A stretch of 64,000 nucleotides of DNA, from assembly GCF_900142535.1 (NCBI RefSeq), contig NZ_FRBE01000002.1, positions 186,001-250,000 of the forward strand. The letters run 5' to 3'. Source of the DNA: Fibrobacter sp. UWEL (GTDB lineage Bacteria > Fibrobacterota > Fibrobacteria > Fibrobacterales > Fibrobacteraceae). The translations under genes and the position numbers were made by a program. Position 1 is the first letter of the stretch. Each line of letters begins with the position of its first letter. Under the pieces are notes generated by a model. That model was not told where the DNA came from, did not search any database, and saw nothing but the letters and a program-made list of their open reading frames with translations. Positions 1-9,299 of the stretch are shown one piece after another.

Positions 1-68
1 TTTTTCTTACATTCGTCATGAATAGAACAAAACTTCCCGTTTTTATCTCATAGCATGCTTGCCACTTT

Positions 69-74
69 TACTAT
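69..74 (+). promoter_or_regulatory. Possible -10 element for leuCD
   Basis: TACTAT lies within TTTTACTATCTTT about 45 nt before leuC. A very similar stretch (TTTTACTATTTTT) precedes leuB at 44131-44143. No clear -35 box is visible, and the window start cuts off upstream context, so any leucine attenuator cannot be judged. Confidence 0.35.
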
Positions 75-119
75 CTTTGAGCACGAATTTTTGTTAAAAC
101 AAAACAAACGAGACACATT

Positions 120-1529
120 ATGGGAAAATCATTATACCAGAAAATCTTCGAAAGCCACACTGTTGCTAAGCTTCCCAGCGGCCAGTGCCAGCTTTTCATC
201 GGTCTCCACCTCTGCCACGAAGTGACCAGCCCCCAGGCTTTCGCATCTCTCCGTGAAGATGGCACCAAGGTTCTGTTCCCCGAACGCACCTTCGCTACCG
301 TTGACCACATTATTCCCACCACTTTCCCGGAACGTAACCGCCCCCTTCAGGACGGCATTTCCGAAGAAATGTTCTCCCATATCGAAAAGAACACCGAATC
401 CAACGGCATCAAGTTCTTTGGCCCCAAGACCTGCGAACAGGGCGTGATCCACATCGTTGGCCCGGAAGAAGGCGTGACCCAGCCGGGTATGACCGTCGCT
501 TGCGGTGACTCCCATACAGCAACCCACGGTGCATTCGGTGCAATCGCATTTGGTATCGGCACCAGCCAGGTGGCAGACGTTCTCGCTACCCAGACTTTGG
601 CCATGAGCCCCCTCAAGACCCGCCGCATCAACTTCACCGGCACCTTGAAGGCTGGCGTTACCGCTAAGGACGTTGCCCTCGCCTACATCGCCAAGCTTGG
701 CGTGAACGGTGGCGTTGGCTACGCATACGAATTTGCAGGCCCGGTTATCGAAGCTATGAGCATGGAAGGCCGTATGACCATCTGTAACATGGCTATCGAA
801 GGCGGTGCACGCGTTGGTTACTGCAACCCCGACGAAAAGACCTTCGAATTCCTGAAGGGCAAGCCCTACGCTCCCAAGGCAGACAAGTGGGATGAAGCAG
901 TCGCTTACTGGAAGTCCGTCGCTACCGACGCCGACGCACAGTTCGACGACGAAATCGAAATCAACTGCGACAACCTGGAACCCATGGTGACCTGGGGTAT
1001 CACTCCGGCACAGGCAATCCAGCTCAACGACAACATGCCGAAGATTTCTGAATTCGAAGGCTCCGAAAAGAAGGTCATCTCCGAAGCTTATGAATACATG
1101 GGCTGGGAAGAAGGTGGCAAGATGATCGGCACCCCCATCGATATCGCCTTCGTTGGTTCCTGCACCAACGGTCGTTTGTCCGACCTCCAGGCCGCAGCAG
1201 AAATCATCAAGGGCCACAAGGTTGCCGACACCGTCAAGATGTGGGTCGTTCCTGGTTCCATGAAGATCAAGGTGGAAGCAGAAGCTCTCGGTCTTGACAA
1301 GATCTTCAAGGAAGCTGGTGCAGAATGGCGCGAAGCCGGCTGCTCCCTCTGCCTTGCCATGAACCCGGATAAGCTGAAGGGCCGCCAGGTAAGTGCATCT
1401 TCCAGCAACCGTAACTTCAAGGGCCGTCAGGGCTCCCCCACTGGCCGTACCATTTTGATGAGCCCCGCCATGGTTGCAGCAGCTGCAATCGAAGGCAAGG
1501 TCACCGACGTCCGCAAGTACATCAAGTAA
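120..1529 (+). CDS. leuC: 3-isopropylmalate dehydratase, large subunit
   Basis: Isomerises 2-isopropylmalate to 3-isopropylmalate in leucine synthesis, as a cytoplasmic heterodimer with LeuD. The 469-aa length is normal for the family. The three cysteines expected to hold the [4Fe-4S] cluster are visible: Cys348 in GSCTNGR, and Cys408 and Cys411 in AGCSLCL. Early substrate-site motifs such as [13 protein letters not shown] (about residues 128-140) are also present. leuD follows after 21 nt with its own strong ribosome binding site, so the two form an operon. The partner gene leuB lies 43 kb away at 44175. The gene uses no TTA, CTA or TCA codon, which leaves a full-length open frame on the opposite strand; that frame is not read here as a gene. 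Confidence 0.97.
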   Translation: MGKSLYQKIFESHTVAKLPSGQCQLFIGLHLCHEVTSPQAFASLREDGTKVLFPERTFATVDHIIPTTFPERNRPLQDGISEEMFSHIEKNTESNGIKFFGPKTCEQGVIHIVGPEEGVTQPGMTVACGDSHTATHGAFGAIAFGIGTSQVADVLATQTLAMSPLKTRRINFTGTLKAGVTAKDVALAYIAKLGVNGGVGYAYEFAGPVIEAMSMEGRMTICNMAIEGGARVGYCNPDEKTFEFLKGKPYAPKADKWDEAVAYWKSVATDADAQFDDEIEINCDNLEPMVTWGITPAQAIQLNDNMPKISEFEGSEKKVISEAYEYMGWEEGGKMIGTPIDIAFVGSCTNGRLSDLQAAAEIIKGHKVADTVKMWVVPGSMKIKVEAEALGLDKIFKEAGAEWREAGCSLCLAMNPDKLKGRQVSASSSNRNFKGRQGSPTGRTILMSPAMVAAAAIEGKVTDVRKYIK

Positions 1530-1550
1530 TAGGAACAAGGAGATTTAAAA

Positions 1551-2153
1551 ATGAATTCTATTGACATCGTTAAAGGTTCCGGCGTTCCTGTTCGCGGTAA
1601 CGACATCGATACCGACCGTATCATTCCGGCTCGCTTCCTCAAGTGCGTGACCTTCGAAGGTCTTGGCGCAAACGCTTTCGCCGACGACATCGCCGGCCTC
1701 GAAGCCCAGGGCAAGGTTCACCCCTTCCGTGACCCGGCCTACAAGAACGGCACCATCCTGGTTTCCAACCAGAACTTCGGTTGCGGTTCCAGCCGTGAAC
1801 ACGCTCCCCAGGCTCTGAAGCGTTGGGGCATCAAGGCTATCATCGCTGAAAGCTACTCCGAAATCTTCTTCGGCAACTGCGTCGCCCTGGGCGTTCCCTG
1901 CTACAAGGTAGACCACGCTACCGCCGACAAGATTCTCGCATGGATCGAAGCAAACCCCTCCAAGGAATTGGAAACCAGCACCGACAAGTGCACCCTGAAG
2001 CTGGGCGACGAAACCATCGCCCTCACTCTGGCAGATGGTCCTCGCGGTCAGTTCCTGGACGGTTCCTGGAATGCTCGCTCCGCCCTTCAGGCTAACGCCG
2101 ACAAGGTGCAGGAACTTGCCTCCAAGCTCCCGTACATGAACTTCCTTAAGTAA
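1551..2153 (+). CDS. leuD: 3-isopropylmalate dehydratase, small subunit
   Basis: The swivel subunit that completes the substrate pocket of LeuCD. The protein has 200 aa, the usual length. The motifs RGNDIDTDRIIPARF near residue 15 and GCGSSREHAPQAL near residue 83 are typical of LeuD. The start is fixed by AAGGAG just upstream, 21 nt after leuC. The operon ends at the strong hairpin at 2211-2245. Confidence 0.97.
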   Translation: MNSIDIVKGSGVPVRGNDIDTDRIIPARFLKCVTFEGLGANAFADDIAGLEAQGKVHPFRDPAYKNGTILVSNQNFGCGSSREHAPQALKRWGIKAIIAESYSEIFFGNCVALGVPCYKVDHATADKILAWIEANPSKELETSTDKCTLKLGDETIALTLADGPRGQFLDGSWNARSALQANADKVQELASKLPYMNFLK

Positions 2154-2210
2154 TAGCTCACCAACCTTATTAAGGTCACTGAGCGGACCCGATCGGGAAT
2201 CTAGCATTAC

Positions 2211-2245
2211 AAAAAGGTCCGAGTCGAATTGACTCGGACCTTTTT
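2211..2245. terminator. Bidirectional terminator between leuD and the GGDEF gene
   Basis: A perfect GGTCCGAGTC/GACTCGGACC stem has five A on its left and five T on its right. It can therefore stop transcripts from both convergent neighbours. Confidence 0.9.
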
Positions 2246-2259
2246 GACATCAAGAATTT

Positions 2260-3342
2260 TTACTCCATGCAAATCTGATTCTTGCCGTTGGCTTTCGCCT
2301 TGTAAAGCAGGGCATCAACACCACTTAACATCTTGTTCTGTCCAGAAAAAGCTGGATCAGCACAGTTCACCAAACCGCCACTGATAGAAATTCTCATTTC
2401 CGGCTTATCGTCATAAGTCAGTCCATTCACCTGAGTACGTATATACTCCGCCTTGGCAAACGCCATTTCTATGGAGTTAGCACGAATGAGCTGGATGAAT
2501 TCCTCCCCACCATAACGTACCGCACGTTCCCCCTTCTGGAGATCCTCAATACGATGTCCAACAGCGGACACCCCACGAAGGACTACATCCCCAAAAGGAT
2601 GTCCATAGGTATCATTAATTTTCTTGAAATTATCGATATCGTACATGAATACGTAATAGCCTTCTTTACGGTCCGGCCAAACAGTATCGGTTAGATAATC
2701 AATGAAATGTCTACGATTATACAAATCCGTAAGAGGGTCTTTTTCCGCAAGATACTGCAACTTCGCCACCAACATTTCACGACCTCTCTGGTTCAATGCA
2801 TAAAGTTTAAGCAAATAGGAAACCGTGGCAGCCAAGCAGATGGAAAGAACAAGGAACGTCAAGCAATAATCCACAAAAGTTGTCTGTACATCAATATGAG
2901 TCACCCACTCCGGATACAGCCAAGACATCACAAAGGAAGCCTCCCCCGACAAGATGGCAAACGACACTAACAAGAAACGTACGGACTTTTTCTCGTGAAG
3001 GGAACAGAGGAATACAGAGCCAAAGAAATAAATGATAATACTGCTGTTCAAAGCCCCGTACATGAAGAACTGAAGAGGCAAAATCACGCCACACATTATA
3101 AGGCACAACACCACATAGCATGACGCAATCTTTTTCGTTTTCTTGGCAATAATGCCCAAAAGAACAACGCACAAGAAACAGCAAACACAAAAAGAAACGG
3201 TTGAACCCTGCAGTCTTTCAATGACAGAAGATACAGCAGACAAAAAGGATGCCAAGCCAACCAAGCCCAACGTCACCCAAAAGAAGACATCTTCCAACGT
3301 ATTTTGCTTACGCAGGAATGCATCCATTTTCTCTTGAACCAT
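2260..3342 (-). CDS. Membrane diguanylate cyclase (GGDEF domain)
   Basis: Likely makes cyclic di-GMP from two GTP. The 360-aa protein has about six hydrophobic segments in its N-terminal half, then a GGDEF domain from about residue 200 with the active-site sequence YGGEEF near residue 277. The substrate-side sequence DIDNFKKINDTYGHPFGD is intact, so catalysis is expected. The RxxD product-inhibition site at the canonical spacing before GGEEF is absent (QKGE instead). The start at 3342 was chosen over an upstream in-frame one at 3456 because AAGGAGG lies just before it. The N-terminal membrane domain is not one I recognise, so its signal is unknown. No phosphodiesterase (EAL) domain is attached. 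Confidence 0.88.
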   Translation of the reverse strand: MVQEKMDAFLRKQNTLEDVFFWVTLGLVGLASFLSAVSSVIERLQGSTVSFCVCCFLCVVLLGIIAKKTKKIASCYVVLCLIMCGVILPLQFFMYGALNSSIIIYFFGSVFLCSLHEKKSVRFLLVSFAILSGEASFVMSWLYPEWVTHIDVQTTFVDYCLTFLVLSICLAATVSYLLKLYALNQRGREMLVAKLQYLAEKDPLTDLYNRRHFIDYLTDTVWPDRKEGYYVFMYDIDNFKKINDTYGHPFGDVVLRGVSAVGHRIEDLQKGERAVRYGGEEFIQLIRANSIEMAFAKAEYIRTQVNGLTYDDKPEMRISISGGLVNCADPAFSGQNKMLSGVDALLYKAKANGKNQICME

Positions 3343-3491
3343 TGAAATCCTCCTTATTAAACCCATCCACCGGCGATTTAATATAACATTGCGTTCTTTG
3401 TTTTCCAACAAAAAAAAAGCCGTTTTTTCACGAGATGTTAATAAAACAACCCTCATTTTTTAAATGTTCTCAAAAATTTTCTCATTTTCTA

Positions 3492-3520
3492 TTGACATTC
3501 AGTTCGTCAGAAGTTATATT
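3492..3520 (+). promoter_or_regulatory. Sigma-70-like promoter of the pectate lyase gene
   Basis: TTGACA at 3492-3497 and TATATT at 3515-3520 are separated by exactly 17 nt. Transcription would begin near 3527, leaving a leader of about 60 nt. This is the best match to a textbook promoter in the window. Confidence 0.75.
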
Positions 3521-3586
3521 CTAGTCATAGAATCAAGCAAATAAAGCATATTCTATAAAAAACGGTGTAAAAGGGATTGGTAAAAT

Positions 3587-5218
3587 ATGTTCTCAAAATT
3601 TCTTAAAGACTACAAGCCGAATTCAAATTTCGCTTTAATCACAGCCGCAACCATGATGGCCCTACTGATTTTATGCGGAACAGCAACGGCAGCAACCCCG
3701 AACTTCGCCATGACCGGTTACGCCACCTTGGAAGGGGGCACCACCGGTGGCAATGGCGGTAAAATCGTCGAAGTATCCAACTTTGCCGAGTTCAAGCAGT
3801 ACGCCGAAGACCTGGAAACCCCTTACGTCATTATCGTGAAGGGCGAAATCAACACCGGCATCAAGACTTTCATTGACGAAAACGGTCATGTAGCCACTTC
3901 CGGCACCGAAACCACCTACGGCGAACTGGTCCAGGTCGGTAACAACAAGACCATCATTGGTAAGGGAACATCCGCATTCTTGAACCGCGTTGGCCTAATG
4001 ATCCAGAATAAGCACAACATCATTATTCGCAATATCAAGTTCACCATGAGCGACGTGCCCATTAGCAAGACCGACGAAAACAAGGTCATTGCATTCCGTA
4101 ACGGAGCCGAAGTCATCCTGAACGACCCCGACTGCATCGCCATTTCCGCAGACTCCGCCATCACCGTTTGGGCCGACAAGAAAAAGCAGGCCAGTCACAA
4201 CATTTGGATTGACCATTGCGAATTCTATAACGCCTACACCAGCAACAAGGACCGCTACGACGGTCTTCTGGACGCAAAGAACAACATCTACAACGCAACC
4301 TTCAGCTGGAACTACTTCCACAACCATCACAAAGCCAGCCTGATCGGCAATAGCAACAGCGACAGCCTCCGTCACGAAATCACCATCCACCACAACTTCT
4401 ACAAGGATCTGGATGCCCGCACCCCCATGATGCGCCACACCAAGATTCACCTCTACAACAATTACGTTCTGGGACAGGGAACTGGCAACGGTCCCAACGT
4501 CCGTTACGGTTCCGACGACTACTTCGAAAACAACCACTACGCAGGCCTCAGCAAGGCAATCTTTGTCGGGGACAACGGCGTTGCAACTATCGTAGGCAAC
4601 TACTACGAAGGCTGTGCCAACTTCCAGAGCAGCGGTTGCAACAGCAAGAAGATGAAGATTTCCGTAAACCCCGGCACCACCCTTACTTCCAAGGACACCG
4701 CATGGGTCACCTACGACACCGAAATTCCTAAGGGAACCTTCAACCCCAAGAGCATTTACAGCTACACCGCAGACCCTGTTAGCGACGTTAAGAGCCTGGT
4801 CACCAATTATTCCGGCATCGGAAAAATCGACATTAGCGAATACGAAAAAGGAACCAAGATCGATCCAGTCATCGTAAGCTCCAGTTCCAGCCAACCCGTC
4901 GTGGAATCAAGCTCTAGTATTGAAACAGAACCCGTGGTAGAATCCAGCTCTAGCGCTGTTGAAGAACCGGCTGTTGAATCCAGTTCCAGCGTTGCAGAAG
5001 AACCCGCATCAAGCAGTTCCGAAGAACCCCAGCACTTGACAACCAGCAGCGTCGAATACACAATCTCCCCCACCACCAAGGTCCAGATTTTCTCCGTGAC
5101 AGGCAAGTTGATTCGTCAAGGATTCCACAGCGAACAAGCACAGCTCAAGGCAGGCCTCCCCCAGGGCACATACCTCATGCGAATCCAGAACAAAACAACT
5201 CGATTCAACGTAAAGTAG
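3587..5218 (+). CDS. Secreted pectate lyase (PL1) with serine-rich linker and sorting domain
   Basis: Cleaves pectin backbone (polygalacturonate) by beta-elimination outside the cell. In order, the 543-aa protein has an N-terminal membrane/signal segment (about 20-36), a parallel beta-helix catalytic domain of polysaccharide lyase family 1 (about 40-410), a serine/glutamate/valine-rich linker (about 430-485), and a C-terminal module of about 50 residues ending in QGTYLMRIQNKTTRFNVK. That last module resembles type IX secretion sorting domains. Family motifs are WIDHCEF near residue 206, a downstream HNHHKASLIG, and TIHHNFYKDLDARTPMMRH near residue 266, which carries the expected catalytic arginine region. 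The start is supported by AGGGATTGG upstream. Confidence 0.9.
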   Translation: MFSKFLKDYKPNSNFALITAATMMALLILCGTATAATPNFAMTGYATLEGGTTGGNGGKIVEVSNFAEFKQYAEDLETPYVIIVKGEINTGIKTFIDENGHVATSGTETTYGELVQVGNNKTIIGKGTSAFLNRVGLMIQNKHNIIIRNIKFTMSDVPISKTDENKVIAFRNGAEVILNDPDCIAISADSAITVWADKKKQASHNIWIDHCEFYNAYTSNKDRYDGLLDAKNNIYNATFSWNYFHNHHKASLIGNSNSDSLRHEITIHHNFYKDLDARTPMMRHTKIHLYNNYVLGQGTGNGPNVRYGSDDYFENNHYAGLSKAIFVGDNGVATIVGNYYEGCANFQSSGCNSKKMKISVNPGTTLTSKDTAWVTYDTEIPKGTFNPKSIYSYTADPVSDVKSLVTNYSGIGKIDISEYEKGTKIDPVIVSSSSSQPVVESSSSIETEPVVESSSSAVEEPAVESSSSVAEEPASSSSEEPQHLTTSSVEYTISPTTKVQIFSVTGKLIRQGFHSEQAQLKAGLPQGTYLMRIQNKTTRFNVK

Positions 5219-5234
5219 ATCCTCCTAACCCCCA

Positions 5235-5272
5235 AAAAAAGGAACACCAGATTCGTCTGGTGTTCTTTTTTA
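5235..5272. terminator. Terminator after the pectate lyase gene
   Basis: Ten-bp stem GAACACCAGA/TCTGGTGTTC with a TTCG tetraloop, preceded by A7 and followed by T6. It can work in both directions and also serves the convergent gene at 5294-6391. Confidence 0.9.
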
Positions 5273-5293
5273 CGTTTAAAAGGATGGAAGAAG

Positions 5294-6391
5294 CTAGATA
5301 GAGCTTTCGATGAATTCCTTACGGAAGGTTCCATTACCAAGCAAGATGTCGATGGGCAGCTTGTGGTATTCGTATTCGTAAGGCGGCTGCTTCCAGGCGA
5401 AATCCTTAGGATATTCGTTGAAAATGTACTGCAGCAGCTTGATTGCCATATCGAAACTGCGGAACTTGTCGCGATCCAGAACGTGAATCTGTGCGCCGCC
5501 GCAAATCTGACCAGCGCCCTTGTGGAAGGTAGGCTGGAAGTAGTTTTCGCGGAAGTATACGCCAGGCAGCTTCAGTCCGTTCATATACTTGCAAAGCTTA
5601 ACTGCATCGATGAAGGGAGCGCCAAAGATTTCAAAGGGACGGGTGGTACCGCGGCCTTCGCTGACGTTAGTGGCTTCAAAGAGGCACATACCCGGATAGA
5701 CAATAGCCGTATCCAAGGTGGGCATGTTGGGGCTGGGCAAAATCCAGGGCAAGCCAGTCTGATCGTACCACATTTTCTTATCATAGCCATCCATGTGCAT
5801 CACGTAAAGTTCGCACTTGGGGAAGCATTCAGCCTTGAACTGTTCTGCCAGTTCGCCGATGGTCTTAGCATGTCGGGTACGGATGCTGTGGAGACCAACA
5901 AAGCTTGTGTAATTCAAATCCAGAACCGGACCTTCTTCGTCCACGCAGTTAATGGGGTTCGGACGGTCCACAACCACAACGGGAATGCCCAGCTTTTCGC
6001 AGGCCTTCATGCAAAGGTAAAGAGTCCAGATGAAGGTGTAGTAACGGGCGCCCACGTCCTGCAAGTCCACCAGAAGGGCATCCACATGAGAAAGCATTTC
6101 CGGGGTGGGTTCGCGGTGTTCACCGTACAGGCTATAAACGGGAATACCAAGTTCCGGATCGGTGTAACCTTCCCATTCGATCATGTTGTCCTGAGTGTGG
6201 CCCTTGATGCCATGCTGGGGGCCGAACAATGCAGACAACTTAAACAACTTGCCGTCGTAGGACTTCAACAGATCCAAGGTGTAGCTTAAATCTGCACAGA
6301 CAGAAGCCGGATGGAGGACTGCGCCGAGGCGCTTGCCGCGAAGGGCGGCGGGGAAAGACTTTTCGAAATTGGAAAGAGCGAGAGTTACCAT
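5294..6391 (-). CDS. DUF1343 family protein, NamZ-type exo-N-acetylmuramidase-like
   Basis: A 365-aa member of the DUF1343 family; the characterised member NamZ removes terminal N-acetylmuramic acid from peptidoglycan fragments. The recognisable stretches are LFGPQHGIKGHTQDNM near residue 57, VDLQDVGARYYTFIWTL near residue 108 and a late SEGRGTTRPFE. Unlike NamZ there is no obvious signal peptide at this start, so the protein may act in the cytoplasm, or the true start may differ. It is flanked by terminators and an AT-rich repeat block, so it is probably transcribed alone. Substrate specificity is inferred from the family only. Confidence 0.8.
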   Translation of the reverse strand: MVTLALSNFEKSFPAALRGKRLGAVLHPASVCADLSYTLDLLKSYDGKLFKLSALFGPQHGIKGHTQDNMIEWEGYTDPELGIPVYSLYGEHREPTPEMLSHVDALLVDLQDVGARYYTFIWTLYLCMKACEKLGIPVVVVDRPNPINCVDEEGPVLDLNYTSFVGLHSIRTRHAKTIGELAEQFKAECFPKCELYVMHMDGYDKKMWYDQTGLPWILPSPNMPTLDTAIVYPGMCLFEATNVSEGRGTTRPFEIFGAPFIDAVKLCKYMNGLKLPGVYFRENYFQPTFHKGAGQICGGAQIHVLDRDKFRSFDMAIKLLQYIFNEYPKDFAWKQPPYEYEYHKLPIDILLGNGTFRKEFIESSI

Positions 6392-6397
6392 ACTGAG

Positions 6398-6522
6398 TTA
6401 TGAGTGACGAGTTATGAATGACGAGTTATGAATTATGAGTTATGAATCATGAGTTCGTAATTCATAATTTTTCATTCTTCATCCTTCACCTTTCGTTGTT
6501 AATTGTTAATTGATCTTTGCGA
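6398..6522. repeat. AT-rich composite simple-repeat block
   Basis: Repeated GAGTTATGA/GAATTATGA units are followed by TTCATAATTTTTCATTC and TTGTTAATTGTTAATTG. The same composition, in a different order, recurs at 43020-43187. It contains no plausible gene. Confidence 0.75.
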
Positions 6523-6676
6523 ATTATAGTTTTTTAGGTCGATTCGCGTCGCCTCTTGTTTGCAAAATGGGGTTTTTACAGCTGAAAACACCTTGAATCG
6601 AAAATTGACACTTTTGTGACAATCATTTTTTTTATCTTTCCCATAGAAATAAAAATTAAAATAGGATAATAGTAAT

Positions 6677-7147
6677 ATGGCATATTTAAATAAAGTGATG
6701 CTCATTGGTAACGTAGGTAAGGATCCTGTCATTAGCGCAGGCGCAACTGGTCGCAAGCGCGTATCCTTCTCTCTGGCCACCTCCCGTCGCTACCGCGACA
6801 ATAACGGCGAACAGAAGGAACAGACCGACTGGCACAACATCGTCGGTTGGGGCAAGGTTGCCGACACTATGGAACAGCTGGGCGTCAAGAAGGGTACCAC
6901 CCTCTATGTGGAAGGTTCCCTCACCAACCGTAGCTGGACCGACCAGAGCGGTCAGAAGCGTTACTCTACCGAAGTGAGCCTGGATACTTTCCAGCTTCTC
7001 TCCAGCCGTAGCTCCAACGGCGGCCAGAGCGGCAGCTTCAACCAGGCAGGCAACAGCTACAGCCAGTCCAACAACTTTAACCAGCAGAGTTCCGCTCCGG
7101 CATACGACGCTCCCATGCCGGAAGAAGAAGACGGCCTTCCGTTCTAA
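6677..7147 (+). CDS. ssb: Single-stranded DNA-binding protein
   Basis: Coats single-stranded DNA in replication, repair and recombination. The 156-aa protein has an OB-fold domain (about 1-105) beginning MAYLNKVMLIGNVGKDP, a flexible Gln/Ser/Asn-rich linker, and the acidic tip EEEDGLPF that recruits partner proteins. Length and layout are those of ordinary bacterial SSB. Confidence 0.97.
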   Translation: MAYLNKVMLIGNVGKDPVISAGATGRKRVSFSLATSRRYRDNNGEQKEQTDWHNIVGWGKVADTMEQLGVKKGTTLYVEGSLTNRSWTDQSGQKRYSTEVSLDTFQLLSSRSSNGGQSGSFNQAGNSYSQSNNFNQQSSAPAYDAPMPEEEDGLPF

Positions 7148-7207
7148 CGAACGGTTCTAGAGAATAGTCCAAACGGGCCGTTCTAGTCGGAACCTTAAGT
7201 AAGGTAA

Positions 7208-8176
7208 ATGAATCAACAAATCGCAGATATTGCACTGATGTACGTACTACCGCTGGGGATCACCTTCGTGGCGATCCTCCAGGCGGCGTCCGCCTATTAT
7301 CGCTACCAGAAACTTCTGGGAGTGATTTTCTCGTTTTTGATTGTAGCAATGGACTGCGTGTTCTATTTCGCGCAGAATTCCTTTATTGTCTACAACTGCG
7401 ATGGCGGACTTCTACTCGCTTTTGCTAGCCTGTTCCTTTACAGCATCATCCTCGCCATCAAGAGCGATGACCGTCCTGCAAAGGTTGGGCATTTTATTTT
7501 CTCCGCCCTAATGTTCGTCAGCTTCTGGGGAATCGCCTACTGGGATCGCCCCACATTCATTCCCACACAGGATTACTCACCTGCAGAAATCGCCGAACTC
7601 AACGCAAAGTACCAGGAATACATTGCATCTTTCGAGAACAGCGACAGCCCCGACTACAAGCAGGGCAAGGCACACAAAAGCAACGGGATTACCGGCGAAC
7701 AAGGCAGAGCCGATATTGGCAGCAACAGTGCCGCTCTTGCCCGTCTTGACAGCTACACGAAAGAAGCTCAGACGGTCATCAGCCGTATGCGCGCCATTGC
7801 AGAAGCTGTCAAGAATTTCGAGAAGGTTCCGTCTAACATTAACGAGCAACAGCGTGAAACTCGTGGCAGACAAGCGCTCGCCATCAGCAACAATGCTGTA
7901 GCATTGAACAAGAAAGTGCTGGGATTATTCCACCCCCATGAATCCAGCGAGGCTCATTCCGAACTGATTCAGGCAAGCGAAAGCGTAAGGCTTGCTGCCT
8001 ATTCCCTGTACAACTACGCCATTCAGGAAAATCCAGAAGAACAGCAGAATCAGTATAGTCAGGCCATGGGACAGATTGCCCAGATGAACGCCTACATTGA
8101 TCGCTTCTGGAACGATATCGAGAATTTAAAATCAAACAACCAACCTCAGCAACAAAACGCTGAGAACGATAACTAA
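7208..8176 (+). CDS. Unknown membrane protein with coiled-coil-like cytoplasmic or periplasmic part
   Basis: I do not recognise a family. The 322-aa product has about four hydrophobic segments in its first 115 residues, followed by a soluble, mostly helical region rich in Ala, Glu and Gln (about 125-322) and a Gln/Asn-rich tail. It lies between ssb and asd with AAGG before the start and only 14 nt to asd, so it is probably cotranscribed with both. A structural or scaffolding role is possible, but nothing in the sequence shows one. Confidence 0.8.
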   Translation: MNQQIADIALMYVLPLGITFVAILQAASAYYRYQKLLGVIFSFLIVAMDCVFYFAQNSFIVYNCDGGLLLAFASLFLYSIILAIKSDDRPAKVGHFIFSALMFVSFWGIAYWDRPTFIPTQDYSPAEIAELNAKYQEYIASFENSDSPDYKQGKAHKSNGITGEQGRADIGSNSAALARLDSYTKEAQTVISRMRAIAEAVKNFEKVPSNINEQQRETRGRQALAISNNAVALNKKVLGLFHPHESSEAHSELIQASESVRLAAYSLYNYAIQENPEEQQNQYSQAMGQIAQMNAYIDRFWNDIENLKSNNQPQQQNAENDN

Positions 8177-8190
8177 GGATCAACAACACT

Positions 8191-9201
8191 ATGATTCGTA
8201 ACGTAGCCATCATGGGCGCCACCGGTGCCGTCGGCCAGGAACTGCTTTCCATCTTGGAACAGCGCAACTTCCCTCTCCAGAACCTCAAGCTCCTCGCTTC
8301 TGAACGTAGCGTCGGTAAGGAATACACCTTCAAGGGTGAAAAGCTGAAGGTTGAACTGACCTGCGCTGATGCATTCAAGGGCGTGGACCTGGTTCTCTCC
8401 TCTGCAGGTGCAGCTGTTTCTAAGGAATTTGCTCCTATCGCTGTTGAAAACGGCGCTGTAGTTGTGGACAACACCAGCTACTTCCGTATGATGGACAATG
8501 TTCCCCTGGTCGTTCCCGAAGTGAACGCTTGCGACATTCCTCTCCACAAGGCTGAAAACGGCGGTTGCGGCATTATCGCAAACCCCAACTGCACCACCAT
8601 CATGATGGTTGTGGTTCTCAACCCCATCGAAAAGATTTCCCACATCAAGAAGATCCGCGTTTCCTCTTACCAGAGTGCAAGTGGTGCAGGTGCAGTTGCT
8701 ATGGAAGAACTCCAGCAGCAGTACAAGGACATCATCGAAACCGGTTCTACCACTCACATCAACAAGTTCCCCTTCCAGCTGGCATACAACGTCATTCCTC
8801 AGATCGACAAGATGACTGAAAATGACTACACCAAGGAAGAAATGAAGATGTACAACGAAACCCGCAAGATCATGCACTCTGATGTTCGCACCAGCGCTAC
8901 TTGCGTACGCGTTAGCTCTCTCCGTTCTCATTCCGAATCCGTCTGGTTCGAAACTGAAAAGCCGGTTTCCGTTGAAGAAATCCGCGCAGCCCTCAAGAAC
9001 GCTCCGGGCGTATTCCTGAAGGACGATCCGCAGAACTACGTCTACCCCATGCCGCTGGAAAGCGCTGGTCACGACGACGTTTACGTTGGCCGTATCCGTA
9101 AGGACCTGGCAGACGATTGCGGCAACACTCTGTGGCTTACCGGTGACCAGATCCGTAAGGGTGCTGCACTGAACGCAGTTCAGATCGCAGAGCTTTTGTA
9201 A
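8191..9201 (+). CDS. asd: Aspartate-semialdehyde dehydrogenase
   Basis: Reduces aspartyl phosphate to aspartate semialdehyde with NADPH, the branch point to lysine/diaminopimelate, threonine and methionine. The 336-aa protein starts with the nucleotide-binding motif GATGAVGQELL, has the catalytic cysteine in NPNCTTIMM near residue 132, and the substrate loop SYQSASGAGAVAMEEL. AAGGATC precedes the start. Its product feeds the pathway that ends with ddh at 30808-31791. Confidence 0.97.
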   Translation: MIRNVAIMGATGAVGQELLSILEQRNFPLQNLKLLASERSVGKEYTFKGEKLKVELTCADAFKGVDLVLSSAGAAVSKEFAPIAVENGAVVVDNTSYFRMMDNVPLVVPEVNACDIPLHKAENGGCGIIANPNCTTIMMVVVLNPIEKISHIKKIRVSSYQSASGAGAVAMEELQQQYKDIIETGSTTHINKFPFQLAYNVIPQIDKMTENDYTKEEMKMYNETRKIMHSDVRTSATCVRVSSLRSHSESVWFETEKPVSVEEIRAALKNAPGVFLKDDPQNYVYPMPLESAGHDDVYVGRIRKDLADDCGNTLWLTGDQIRKGAALNAVQIAELL

Positions 9202-9221
9202 GGCGAACGAAACTTTCGCTA

Positions 9222-9258
9222 AAACAAAGGACCTGGTTCACACCAGGTCTTTTGTTTT
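9222..9258. terminator. Terminator after asd
   Basis: Stem GACCTGG/CCAGGTC (with an extra unpaired A/T register) flanked by AAAACAAAG and CTTTTGTTTT. It sits between the convergent asd and the secreted protein gene at 9300. Confidence 0.8.
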
Positions 9259-9299
9259 GCTCACGGAGAGATCGTTCCAAATCTCATTTAAGAAAAGCC